Source of the DNA: Microbulbifer sp. A4B17 | Lineage (GTDB): Bacteria > Pseudomonadota > Gammaproteobacteria > Pseudomonadales > Cellvibrionaceae | Direction: 5' to 3' | NCBI RefSeq assembly: GCF_003076275.1 | Contig: NZ_CP029064.1 | Span: 1,622,501 to 1,686,500 of the forward strand | DNA length: 64,000 nucleotides | Shown: one piece after another, positions 52,694 through 60,851 of the stretch | Numbering within the stretch: position 1 is the first letter of the stretch | Layout: the number at the start of each line of letters is the position of its first letter | Made by a program: the position numbers and the translations under genes | The notes under the pieces: model-generated | What the model saw: only the letters and a program-made list of their open reading frames with translations | Told to the model about the DNA's origin: nothing | The model's database searches: none

Positions 52694-53041
52694 CTATTCA
52701 TTCAAAACTCGTATAGAGATAAGTTCAGGTCTTGAGTTAAAACACTCATCTTCGACGTACAGAGTAACGGGTTTGTTAGCCATTTGAGCGCCCATGGCTA
52801 ACGATAATGTCTCATTGTGTAAGTTATCGTCATCAACTTTAATAACCACGCTTTTTTTCCATTCGCAGTTGGGGTCTGTGCCGCTATAAGTAATAGTTCT
52901 ATCGAATCCTATTGCCAATGTGTCTTTACTCCAGCCGGTTTCTATCCACTTGATGTAAAGCTTATTGTTGCTATCGGATGAAACTCCCGCGTATGTTAAT
53001 GTGGGCAATAAGCAGGCGAATGCTGTTAAAAGTCTTTTCAT
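52694..53041 (-). CDS. small secreted two-cysteine protein, unknown family (copy 3)
   Basis: 115 residues, identical in length to copy 2. Signal peptide MKRLLTAFACLLPTLTYA, then GVSSDSNNKLYIKWIETGW, FDRTITYSGTDPNCEWKK, LSLAMGAQMANKPVTLYVED, ECFNSRPELISIRVL. Both cysteines and most core residues are shared with copy 2, so the two arose by duplication. The 290-base spacing suggests separate promoters. Function unknown. Confidence 0.72.
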   Translation of the reverse strand: MKRLLTAFACLLPTLTYAGVSSDSNNKLYIKWIETGWSKDTLAIGFDRTITYSGTDPNCEWKKSVVIKVDDDNLHNETLSLAMGAQMANKPVTLYVEDECFNSRPELISIRVLNE

Positions 53042-53142
53042 CTTTAATCCTGAGTGCGATGGATAATTGTGAAGGGAGATGAATATACTTAAAAATAATT
53101 ATTTTTCAAGCTCTTACTAATCCTGAATTAAATAAATTGTTC

Positions 53143-54042
53143 TTAGAAGGAATATTTTCTAGGTAATACATTAGTCCTAAATACCTTTTCTATCCCTCGA
53201 TCATAGCCTGGGTTAACAACACTACCGTGATTCTCGTTATCAAATACACGCTTTCTTAGAGTAAGGCTATTGTAGTTACGGGACTTCAGTCTTTTTACTA
53301 GTTGAGAGAAGTCTTTTACTGCGCAAACTGAGTCGATTTCACTGCAGGTCTCTTCACCACCAATAAATAAATACACGCTTTTCCCCAAATCGGCATTGCG
53401 CTCTGCATAGGCCAATTCACTATCTAAAATTTGCTTATCGGCCCACCAAATGCTGGGGCTTCCAATGACATATCGGTCAAAGCTATTGGTGTGGTTAAAA
53501 AGTGCATGGAGAGCCAGAAGCCCACCCAGGGAATGGCCGACCAGGGTTTCATCTTCTTCATTGCCTTTAAAATTGTTATTGATAAAGGGTTTGAGCTCTT
53601 CTTCAATAAATTCCAGAAAGTAATCTGCGCCTCCACCGAGTTCGGTATCTTTGATTACACCGGGTACGGGGGTGAAGTCCATTACTCGTTGGGCGAAATT
53701 CTGGCCGTCGAAGGCGTGGGATATGCCTACCAGAATTACAGGAGGCATTTTGACATTGCCAAACTCATCGGGTACCTGTTCCTGGATAAGGTTGGGGGCT
53801 GTCATGGGGAAGTGCAGAAAGCCATCGGTCATATAAATGACTGGGTAGCGATCGGTATTTTCCGGGGTATATGAGAGGGGCAGCATTACATCGATGACGT
53901 ACTCGCGTTCGAGTAAATCCGAGTAGAAATTGTAAGACAATATCCCTGGGCGAGTGAAAGTCGTAGGCTCGGCACTGCCGGCTATTGCCAGTTGGCAGCA
54001 GATGCTGAGAATACTCACCACTAATAATCTAATTATTTTCAT
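53143..54042 (-). CDS. exported alpha/beta-hydrolase esterase (esterase D / IroE-like)
   Basis: 299 residues. Signal peptide MKIIRLLVVSILSICCQLAIA. Nucleophile Ser171 in LVGHSLGGLLALHA, oxyanion-side segment PVIYMTDG, an Asp-bearing strand near VYLFIGGEE, and a late His in DNENHGSVVNPG complete the likely triad. The family includes esterase D, IroE-type siderophore esterases and feruloyl-like esterases. It acts outside the cytoplasm; the substrate is open. The small secreted paralogue genes follow downstream on the same strand. Confidence 0.82.
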   Translation of the reverse strand: MKIIRLLVVSILSICCQLAIAGSAEPTTFTRPGILSYNFYSDLLEREYVIDVMLPLSYTPENTDRYPVIYMTDGFLHFPMTAPNLIQEQVPDEFGNVKMPPVILVGISHAFDGQNFAQRVMDFTPVPGVIKDTELGGGADYFLEFIEEELKPFINNNFKGNEEDETLVGHSLGGLLALHALFNHTNSFDRYVIGSPSIWWADKQILDSELAYAERNADLGKSVYLFIGGEETCSEIDSVCAVKDFSQLVKRLKSRNYNSLTLRKRVFDNENHGSVVNPGYDRGIEKVFRTNVLPRKYSF

Positions 54043-54279
54043 TGTTATCCCTGAAGGGCGCTTAATCCTTCTTGTTATCGCCTTGTTTACTAGAGGTATA
54101 TTTATGAAAGCCTAACAGATAGGTAATGGTAATCGCTAGCATGGGAGAAGATTAGCTGCCGCATGAATCACTCTGAGCGGCAAGTTTTTGTCCAAGGAGT
54201 GGCTGTGATCACAGAAACAGGCTTTTATGGCTGGGGGAAATGCTGATGTTGGAAGGGAGGGTGTGTCCCCCCCATAGGC

Positions 54280-55212
54280 TTAGGCAATGACGTTTTTATT
54301 GTTGTACAAGTGCTGGGCCATGCGAAGGGACCCAATCTCACCAGATCTTCCCACAAGTTTTGGTGCAACAATATACTTCTTAATATTGCTTTCTGAGACT
54401 TGCGGGTAGTAGCCGCCGGCCAGTGATAGGAACTTTGCCCTTATGCGATCGAATAGGTGAGTCTGGTCCATAACTCCCCCTCCCAGAATGATTCGCTGTG
54501 GTGAGTAGCAGCTGGTGAGGTTGACACACATAACCGCCAGATATTCTGCCTCCAGGTCCCAGGCCGGGTGGCTCTGTTCCAGGTGTTGGCCACGCAGCCC
54601 CCAGCGGTTTTCTATCGCGGGTCCTGAGGCTAGCCCTTCAAGGCAATTGTCATGAAATGGGCAGTTGCCGTTAAACGGATCTCTTCGATTGTCTCTTGGC
54701 ATCAGCATGTGCCCAATTTCTGGGTGCATAGATCCATTGATCAATTTCCCATCGATCATAATGCCGGCACCGATACCTGTGCCGATAGTAACATAGACAA
54801 AGTTTGTTACATCTGTAGCGGCGCCGCAGAGGTGCTCTCCAAGGGCAGCGCCATTAACATCTGTATCGAAAGCAACAGGTACGGATAGAGCTTGGCTGAA
54901 GTAGCCGGCCATATCGGTATTGGACCAGCCAACTTTGGGGGTTTGGGTAATGTAGCCGTAGAGGGAGGATGTCGGGTCCAGATTTACCGGGCCAAAGCTG
55001 GCTATGCCCAGTGCAGAAACAGCGCCGTGGCGTTGACTGCTTTCGTGAAAAAACTGGGCGACTTTGGATAGTGTTTGTTCTGGGCTGGTGGTTGGGAAGC
55101 TGGCTCGCTCACGGATATCATCAACTCCTGCGGCAACCACACAGTTAAATTTGGTACCACCGGCTTCAATTCCACCGAGCAAGGTATCTACCGCACTGCC
55201 TTGCATTTCCAT
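54280..55212 (-). CDS. ROK-family fructokinase
   Basis: 310 residues. ATP motif GGIEAGGTKFNCVVA, catalytic Asp in FDTDVNGAALGE, second GTGIGAGI loop, and a zinc site of the ROK sugar kinases from HPEIGH through CPFHDNCLEGLASGPA. This set and length fit the bacterial fructokinases of the GmuE/ScrK-like ROK branch. It phosphorylates fructose to fructose 6-phosphate. It lies at the downstream end of the fructan/sucrose locus, after the receptor gene and a terminator. Confidence 0.87.
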   Translation of the reverse strand: MEMQGSAVDTLLGGIEAGGTKFNCVVAAGVDDIRERASFPTTSPEQTLSKVAQFFHESSQRHGAVSALGIASFGPVNLDPTSSLYGYITQTPKVGWSNTDMAGYFSQALSVPVAFDTDVNGAALGEHLCGAATDVTNFVYVTIGTGIGAGIMIDGKLINGSMHPEIGHMLMPRDNRRDPFNGNCPFHDNCLEGLASGPAIENRWGLRGQHLEQSHPAWDLEAEYLAVMCVNLTSCYSPQRIILGGGVMDQTHLFDRIRAKFLSLAGGYYPQVSESNIKKYIVAPKLVGRSGEIGSLRMAQHLYNNKNVIA

Positions 55213-55310
55213 CCTAATCCGCTCCCCAGGTTACATAGGTTATTTGTATTATCAGTTGATCGTTGACAGAAACTACATCACTGATAATTTATAGCTGGTT
55301 ATATTGTTTC

Positions 55311-55355
55311 TAAAAGAAAAAACCGAGCGCCGGTGGAAGCCAGACGCTCGGGGTT
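55311..55355 (-). terminator. rho-independent terminator of the TonB-dependent receptor gene
   Basis: On the minus strand, arms CCGAGCG / CGCTCGG (55345-55351 and 55323-55329) with a 15-base loop are followed by TTTTTTCTTTT. A textbook intrinsic terminator about 60 bases past the receptor stop. Confidence 0.85.
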
Positions 55356-55410
55356 TGCAAAGCTATGGGCAGAACTGCAAACCACTTACTAGAGTAGGGA
55401 ATAACAACGA

Positions 55411-57933
55411 TCAAAAAGCGTAATTAAAACTGACGCTGGTGGATCGGCCACTGATAGCTCGTCCGCGTACTATGTCTCCAACTTCTGCGTAAGACTCTTC
55501 AACTTCGGTAACAACAAATTCGTCGGTGAGGTTGTTTACGTTAAAGGAAACGGTAAGGTCTTCTGTCAGGTAATAAGAACCAAACAGATTGATCAGGACA
55601 TAACCTTCCTGTTTCAACTGGTTGGAGTCAGAAACAAAATATTCAGTAGACCCCTGGAAGCTCGCCCCAAATGTAAAGTCATCCCCAAAGTTATATTGCG
55701 GGGTAATAGTATAAATAAAATCAGCTTGGCGACGCGGTGTATTTCCTACGACGGAACTGTCATTGGCATCTTTTGAAATTTCGGCGTCGGTCCAGGTGAG
55801 GTTTCCATTTACGGAAAAGTCTCCATAACTGTAGGCTGCTTCCAGCTCAATTCCCTGGGCCTCGTACTCGCGTACAAACGTTAAGCCGCTGGTGATTTCT
55901 GCATTGGTCTCTTCTGTGACCGTATTAAAGTAAGTTGCAAAGAAATCCAAATCGCCGGTTGAGAGTTTGTATCCAATTTCCAGCTGGTCCACAGAGTCGA
56001 AGCCATCGGTGGTGTCGGTCAGGCTTCCGTCACTGTTGAGGGCGCCGCTAATTTGTAGAAGCCGATCTGCAATTGCTCGACCCCCCTCGCTGTAGCGGGC
56101 AAAAATGGCCATGCTGTCGTTGAGAATATAATTTCCACCGAGAGAGAAAGAGGTGTTGTCTGCATCGTAGTCAACGAGCTGGGTGGATCCATTGGCCATT
56201 GTGATAATGCCGCCGGTAAATCCAAAGGCATCGGAAGCACTAGCACTTTCCACATCACTGATAATGCCATCGCCATTCAGATCGTAGTCTGTATCACCAC
56301 CGCAGCAGCTGGAAACCAGGGAGCCTTTGGCACTGACCATATCGTGGCGGGCACTGACATCGAAGGTAAAGTCGCCGATGTCGATCGCCACATTCATATA
56401 GGGTGCATAAGTTTCATATTCCAGGTCCCAGGCCCAAGAGAGAAAGCTTGCAGACCAGACGCCATCATCTACCAGTACATCTCCGTTGGCATTGGCAGTT
56501 ATGGTGAGGTTTTCAGAATTGCTGCCGTCAACAGTTTGAATCAGGGCATTCCAACTGTTCCAGCTGGTTTTGATATTTTGGTTGGAGTAATAGAAGCCAC
56601 CGGAGACAACAATATTATCGCCAATTAATTTATCGACTTTAAAGTCGTTAACTACCAGACCCAAATCGTGTATTTCTGTATCAAAGAGCAGATCGACATA
56701 GGCGAGGCCCTCGGCCTCTTCACCATTCGCATAAGTCACCGTTGTGCCGGCGCTACAGTCTATGGCCTCTCCGCTATTGCTTACGGCATTTGCACAAATG
56801 GTATCAGCCATATCCTGTGTGGATTGTGGTCCGTAATCGCCGAAAGTATCGGTAAAGGGGGAAATAAAGCTGCCGCTAACATCAGAAATTCTGAATTTGT
56901 CGGTAACAGTCCAGCCATCATTAAATTCGAATTTGGTTTCAAAGCCATAGGCTTCCACCAGTGATTCGATACCGTCGGATAAGTCGCGGGTTACCGGATT
57001 GCCGTAGGCATCAAAAGTGGAAATGTATCGATAATTATCGGAATGCAGGGTTTGGCTGCTGGCATCGAAGTTGGCAACCGTGCCGAATTCGCCATTGCCT
57101 TTATAGGTTACAGGGCCAGGAAGATAAGTTGTTACCTGGTCATCGAGATGTTTGTAATAGAGGCGGACATAACCGTTATCAAACTCTTTGGTGAGGTTGG
57201 CCTTGAGTTGGCCGCCGGAATCCCCATCAAAGCCCGTCTCGCGGATGCCTTCGCCCTCTCTTAAAAATCCGCCGACATAGAATCGCAAAGTATCATTCAA
57301 GTGGTGGCCATAGCCAAAGTCCAGCCGGGACTCATCGTAGTCCGCACCAAAGGAAAGTCCTACATTACCACCTTCCTCTTCGCCGGTATTGCTGATCATA
57401 TTGATCACACCGCCAGGGGAATTACTGGCAAAGGTGGAGGCTGAGCCGCCGCGTACGCTTTCTATACGTGCGAGAGAGGAGTCGGTGCGAACAAAGTTGT
57501 CAGTGTTACCGAAATTAATATCGCCGTATTCTAATACAGGCAATCCGTCTTCCTGGATTTGCATATATTTGGAGCCGCCAGTTGCCAGGGGAATACCCCT
57601 AACGGTGATATTTGCATTGCCGCTGCCACCGGAGGATTCCGCCCGAATACCGGGTAAGCTGCGGAACAGCTCTGCGGTAGAGCGCGGGGCGTACTTCGCC
57701 ATTTCCTCAGTGTCCAGTGCACTAACGGATACGCTGGATTCCATCTTGGTAACCGGTCGGGCGGTTGCGGTAACCATCACCTCTTCAATTTCCGGCATTT
57801 CCTCAGCTGTTGCCGGTACCGCTACGCTGGAGGCCATGGCAACTGCCAGGGCTATGGAGTGTGGTTTAAAGTGTTTCTGTGTCTCTGAACCTGCTTGGAA
57901 GCCCTCTGCAATCACGGCGCTCTCCTCAATCAT
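55411..57933 (-). CDS. TonB-dependent outer-membrane receptor, probably for sucrose or fructo-oligosaccharides
   Basis: 840 residues. Signal peptide inside an extended N-terminus (HSIALAVAMASSVAVPATA). TonB-box region EEVMVTATARP, plug domain with AELFRSLPGIRAESSGG and NITVRGIPLA (about 60-190), then a 22-strand barrel typical of the family, ending in an aromatic residue (SFNYAF). Substrate is inferred from neighbours: fructokinase, GH32/68-like hydrolase and sugar symporter. A perfect palindrome 96 bases upstream of the start is the probable ROK-repressor operator. Confidence 0.88.
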   Translation of the reverse strand: MIEESAVIAEGFQAGSETQKHFKPHSIALAVAMASSVAVPATAEEMPEIEEVMVTATARPVTKMESSVSVSALDTEEMAKYAPRSTAELFRSLPGIRAESSGGSGNANITVRGIPLATGGSKYMQIQEDGLPVLEYGDINFGNTDNFVRTDSSLARIESVRGGSASTFASNSPGGVINMISNTGEEEGGNVGLSFGADYDESRLDFGYGHHLNDTLRFYVGGFLREGEGIRETGFDGDSGGQLKANLTKEFDNGYVRLYYKHLDDQVTTYLPGPVTYKGNGEFGTVANFDASSQTLHSDNYRYISTFDAYGNPVTRDLSDGIESLVEAYGFETKFEFNDGWTVTDKFRISDVSGSFISPFTDTFGDYGPQSTQDMADTICANAVSNSGEAIDCSAGTTVTYANGEEAEGLAYVDLLFDTEIHDLGLVVNDFKVDKLIGDNIVVSGGFYYSNQNIKTSWNSWNALIQTVDGSNSENLTITANANGDVLVDDGVWSASFLSWAWDLEYETYAPYMNVAIDIGDFTFDVSARHDMVSAKGSLVSSCCGGDTDYDLNGDGIISDVESASASDAFGFTGGIITMANGSTQLVDYDADNTSFSLGGNYILNDSMAIFARYSEGGRAIADRLLQISGALNSDGSLTDTTDGFDSVDQLEIGYKLSTGDLDFFATYFNTVTEETNAEITSGLTFVREYEAQGIELEAAYSYGDFSVNGNLTWTDAEISKDANDSSVVGNTPRRQADFIYTITPQYNFGDDFTFGASFQGSTEYFVSDSNQLKQEGYVLINLFGSYYLTEDLTVSFNVNNLTDEFVVTEVEESYAEVGDIVRGRAISGRSTSVSFNYAF

Positions 57934-58268
57934 CTCTTATGGTTATTAGATTTTTCACGGCCCGTTCTCTGCGGGCTCGAGACTCTCTTCCTGTTACCGC
58001 ATGGGTGGGACCTCTCCCCGCGAACACATTTATTAAATCACTGTGATTTAATAAAGGCAATACGAAAATTTGCGTAATTTACGCAGTGGAATCAGCAAAT
58101 AGATAAGCAAACCAAGGGGAAGTAGTGATTTTCGTGGTATCGATATTTGCTTTTGGTGACAGCGCTGCTTGTCTTTCTAAGTAGCACTGGTTGCGGGAGA
58201 AGGGGATACGGGGCAGTAGATGCTTCTGGTGAGCATCTACCTAAGGATTTGGTTGCGATTCCTGCCTG
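57934..58268. other. regulatory spacer upstream of the receptor gene, about 335 bp
   Basis: Holds the receptor gene's promoter and the palindromic operator at 58029-58055. No gene seen. Confidence 0.6.
58029..58055. promoter_or_regulatory. palindromic operator, site 1 (ROK repressor, inferred)
   Basis: Perfect 27-base palindrome: TTTATTAAATCAC, a central T, then its exact reverse complement. The core TTAAATCACTGTGATTTAA is shared with site 2. It lies 96 bases before the start of the receptor gene. Confidence 0.75.
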
Positions 58269-59255
58269 CTAGTCTTTGGCCAATTCCAGTTGCCCATCGT
58301 CCATAAACTCGATGCGTTTGGGGTCGCAGATACCGCCGATAAAGTTGCCCTCGGCATCGTCCCTATTAAAAGCCAGCAGATACCAATGTTGGTCCGGCCC
58401 CTGGATAACCCGGCCGGAGTAGAGTGATCCCTGCTGGTCTGCGCCGATAAAGCCATCTCCAACCACTTCGTATGGGCCATTCAGATCATCGGCGATAAAA
58501 TATTTTGTGCCAGTCAGTGGTGTACCCTGCATGGATTGTCGATGGGCAGCGCTGTGGAACTTTGTCGATACTGAGCAGAATAAGTAGTAGCGGCCATGGA
58601 TATATTCAATTTGCGGTACTTCCATTTCGCCATACCAGCCGGGAGCCAGTACAGGTTGCCCCACTTTCCAGTGAATTAAGTCCGTTGAGCTGGCATAGCC
58701 AACTGCGCCACGCCCATCAGGGCTGCCCTGGTTACAGCGCGCAGTGAGATACATATGGTAGAGATTCTGCGTGGGGTCTTTAACGATCCATGGGTCACGC
58801 CAGGATGCATCGTGCCAATATTCAAGGTTCAGGCCATCGTAGAAATTGGGGTCTAATTCCACCAGGGGGTTGTTGGGGTGTTTTTCCCAGTGTAATAAGT
58901 CCTTGGAAGTTGCCAGGCAGACCCGCTGAATCAGGCCTTTCTCCGAATATTTAGTACCGGTATAAAACATATACCAGGTGTCGCCTTCTCTGTGTACACA
59001 GCCGGTCCAGGTAGTGTAAGAGTCTGCAGCTTCCTCACTGGCGGTTGCAGTTCGAGGTGAGGGTTTTAATGCATCCTGGAGCGTTGTCCAATGAATAAGG
59101 TCCGTAGAAACGGCATGACCGACAGATACATTCCAATGGCGCAGCTCAGGATCGCCCAGTGATTTATCGGCTTGAAGGTAAAATACATGGTACTGGTCGC
59201 CGTCCTGCGCGAACCAAAAATCCCATACCCATTTATTATCGAGATTAAATGCCAT
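58269..59255 (-). CDS. GH32/GH68-like (clan GH-J) glycoside hydrolase
   Basis: 328 residues, cytoplasmic or periplasmic (no signal peptide). Five-bladed propeller signs: nucleophile Asp12 in WVWDFWFAQ, the RDP motif at 153-155 (SWRDPWIVKD), and candidate acid/base Glu212 in MEVPQ, all in the order seen in GH32/GH68. The WDFW form of the first block is closer to GH68 than to the WMNDPN of invertases, and there is no C-terminal beta-sandwich. It should split sucrose or fructo-oligosaccharides. Its gene lies between the ROK regulator and the receptor. Confidence 0.75.
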   Translation of the reverse strand: MAFNLDNKWVWDFWFAQDGDQYHVFYLQADKSLGDPELRHWNVSVGHAVSTDLIHWTTLQDALKPSPRTATASEEAADSYTTWTGCVHREGDTWYMFYTGTKYSEKGLIQRVCLATSKDLLHWEKHPNNPLVELDPNFYDGLNLEYWHDASWRDPWIVKDPTQNLYHMYLTARCNQGSPDGRGAVGYASSTDLIHWKVGQPVLAPGWYGEMEVPQIEYIHGRYYLFCSVSTKFHSAAHRQSMQGTPLTGTKYFIADDLNGPYEVVGDGFIGADQQGSLYSGRVIQGPDQHWYLLAFNRDDAEGNFIGGICDPKRIEFMDDGQLELAKD

Positions 59256-59369
59256 GATATTTACCTCATTAGTGCTGATTGGAAATTTGCCGGTGAGTTA
59301 TTACTTTGATCCTTCTTAAGGAGCCCAGAGTTATTTTTATGCTTTTCTGGGGTTCCAATTAAGGCGCAA

Positions 59370-60629
59370 TCAGGTAGATATTCTTCCTGGTATGCCGCCC
59401 TTTAATAGAACTGTTTTATCCGGTGCAAAAATTGAGTAAAAAGGCAGAATCGCACCGCCTGTGGCGATAGCGTCGACTCCAATTTTTCCACTGACAATTT
59501 TGGGCGCAAATACACCTGAAGGCGCCACCTGCTTTATCCTGCGAGAAATCATTTCGACCAGTTCGTCTAATAAAAAGCGGGGTAAATGCGCATCGACGAT
59601 AATAGCCTCCAGGTCCAGTACGCTGATTGCCGATAGAAATGCATAAACCAGCGCATCTGCACAATCATCCAGCCACTCCTGGATCTGAGGGCGGGCCTGG
59701 TCCATTACCGTTTCAAGTTCGGAAGCGCTGGTAATTTCGATGCCGCACTCTCGTAAATGTCTGCGCAGTCCAAATAGTGAAGCGCGATTGAGGAGTAGCT
59801 CAAATGCCTGGTGATTTTCAGGGGTGCTGCTAAGTTTTGAGGGGGGTACTGGCAGGGAAACCAGGTTGCCCGCATTGCCATGGACGCCGGTTTCCAGGCT
59901 GTCATTTAATACCAGGCCTCCACCGATAAAGGTCCCGATATAGACGTAGAGAAAATTGGATATGTCCTGGCCATTGCCAAACTGCAATTCGGCAACAGCA
60001 GCAGCTGAACAGTCGTTCTCGAAGAAAACCGGCAGGTATGTGCGCTGAGCAACTTCTTCAGCAAAGTTAATTTCCTGCCACTGGGCGGCAAGTTCTTCGC
60101 TCATATTGAGCTCTTCAGTCCAGGCGCCGATAAACCAAGGCATAGCGATACCAACGCCCACTAGTTTCCCTCTGTCTTTAGTGGGGAGGGTATCGGTAAG
60201 TGTCTGGAGGCCCGATTCAATTTTCGCTAATAAAAATTTGGGTTCCGGAAATTCAAACTCGTGACAAACTTTCTTTAGTACCGTGCCACCAAAATCCATT
60301 AGCAACAGCTCGATATTACGCCGTCCCACTTTGATACCGACAGAGTAGGCACCGGTAGGATTAATAACGTACATGATCGAGGGTTGGCCTTTGCCGCCCA
60401 GTCGGCGCCCCTCTCGCATCACCAGTCCTACGCTTTCCAAATCATCGACGATCCTGGTAACCGCTTGAGCGGTGAGGTCAGTTTGGCGCGCCAGGTCGGA
60501 CTTGGAGGCCGCGCCAGTTTTCCGCAGGGCCGTGAGCACTACTCGCTCGTTATAGCGGCGTAAGCCACTGGAATTGCTACCTTTACCCATCCGTGCCCCC
60601 TGAGATGAAACGTGATCTGATCCGGCCAC
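59370..60629 (-). CDS. ROK-family transcriptional repressor of the sugar locus
   Basis: 419 residues. N-terminal winged helix-turn-helix (about 18-75): LRRYNERVVLTALRKTGAAS, KSDLARQTDLTAQAVTRIVDDLE. Then a ROK sugar-kinase-like domain with IGTFIGGGLVLND and FFENDCSAAAVAEL. The zinc-site cysteines of ROK kinases are lacking, so it senses rather than phosphorylates sugar. It is divergent from the symporter gene; the palindrome between them and the copy before the receptor gene are its likely binding sites. Confidence 0.87.
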   Translation of the reverse strand: MAGSDHVSSQGARMGKGSNSSGLRRYNERVVLTALRKTGAASKSDLARQTDLTAQAVTRIVDDLESVGLVMREGRRLGGKGQPSIMYVINPTGAYSVGIKVGRRNIELLLMDFGGTVLKKVCHEFEFPEPKFLLAKIESGLQTLTDTLPTKDRGKLVGVGIAMPWFIGAWTEELNMSEELAAQWQEINFAEEVAQRTYLPVFFENDCSAAAVAELQFGNGQDISNFLYVYIGTFIGGGLVLNDSLETGVHGNAGNLVSLPVPPSKLSSTPENHQAFELLLNRASLFGLRRHLRECGIEITSASELETVMDQARPQIQEWLDDCADALVYAFLSAISVLDLEAIIVDAHLPRFLLDELVEMISRRIKQVAPSGVFAPKIVSGKIGVDAIATGGAILPFYSIFAPDKTVLLKGGIPGRIST

Positions 60630-60769
60630 TGATTGTCCGGTTCTATTGTTAAATAGTGTAACTTTAAAGCCTTTACTTAGTCTATTAGCTTCGCTGTAAC
60701 TAAGATTTGAATTTGGCTAACCTGCTGATTAATATGAGTTTTTTTGTTTTTTGAGGCTTGGCTTTACTT

Positions 60770-60792
60770 AATTAAATCACTGTGATTTAATT
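60770..60792. promoter_or_regulatory. palindromic operator, site 2 (ROK repressor, inferred)
   Basis: Perfect 23-base palindrome: AATTAAATCAC, a central T and its reverse complement. It shares the 21-base core with site 1 almost fully. Located between the divergent repressor and symporter genes, so it could control both. Confidence 0.75.
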
Positions 60793-60851
60793 TTTGGCCA
60801 AGTTCAAGCAATCATTCTAAAAATACGCTGCTAGCAGTGAACGAGGAAGTT

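Noticed and set aside
57389..57949. 186-codon frame opposite the TonB-dependent receptor N-terminus
   Set aside because: Antisense shadow; no start signal and no recognisable domain.
59256..59369. A third ROK-type palindrome before the GH32/68-like gene
   Set aside because: Read through on both strands; no match to the TTAAATCAC half-site.
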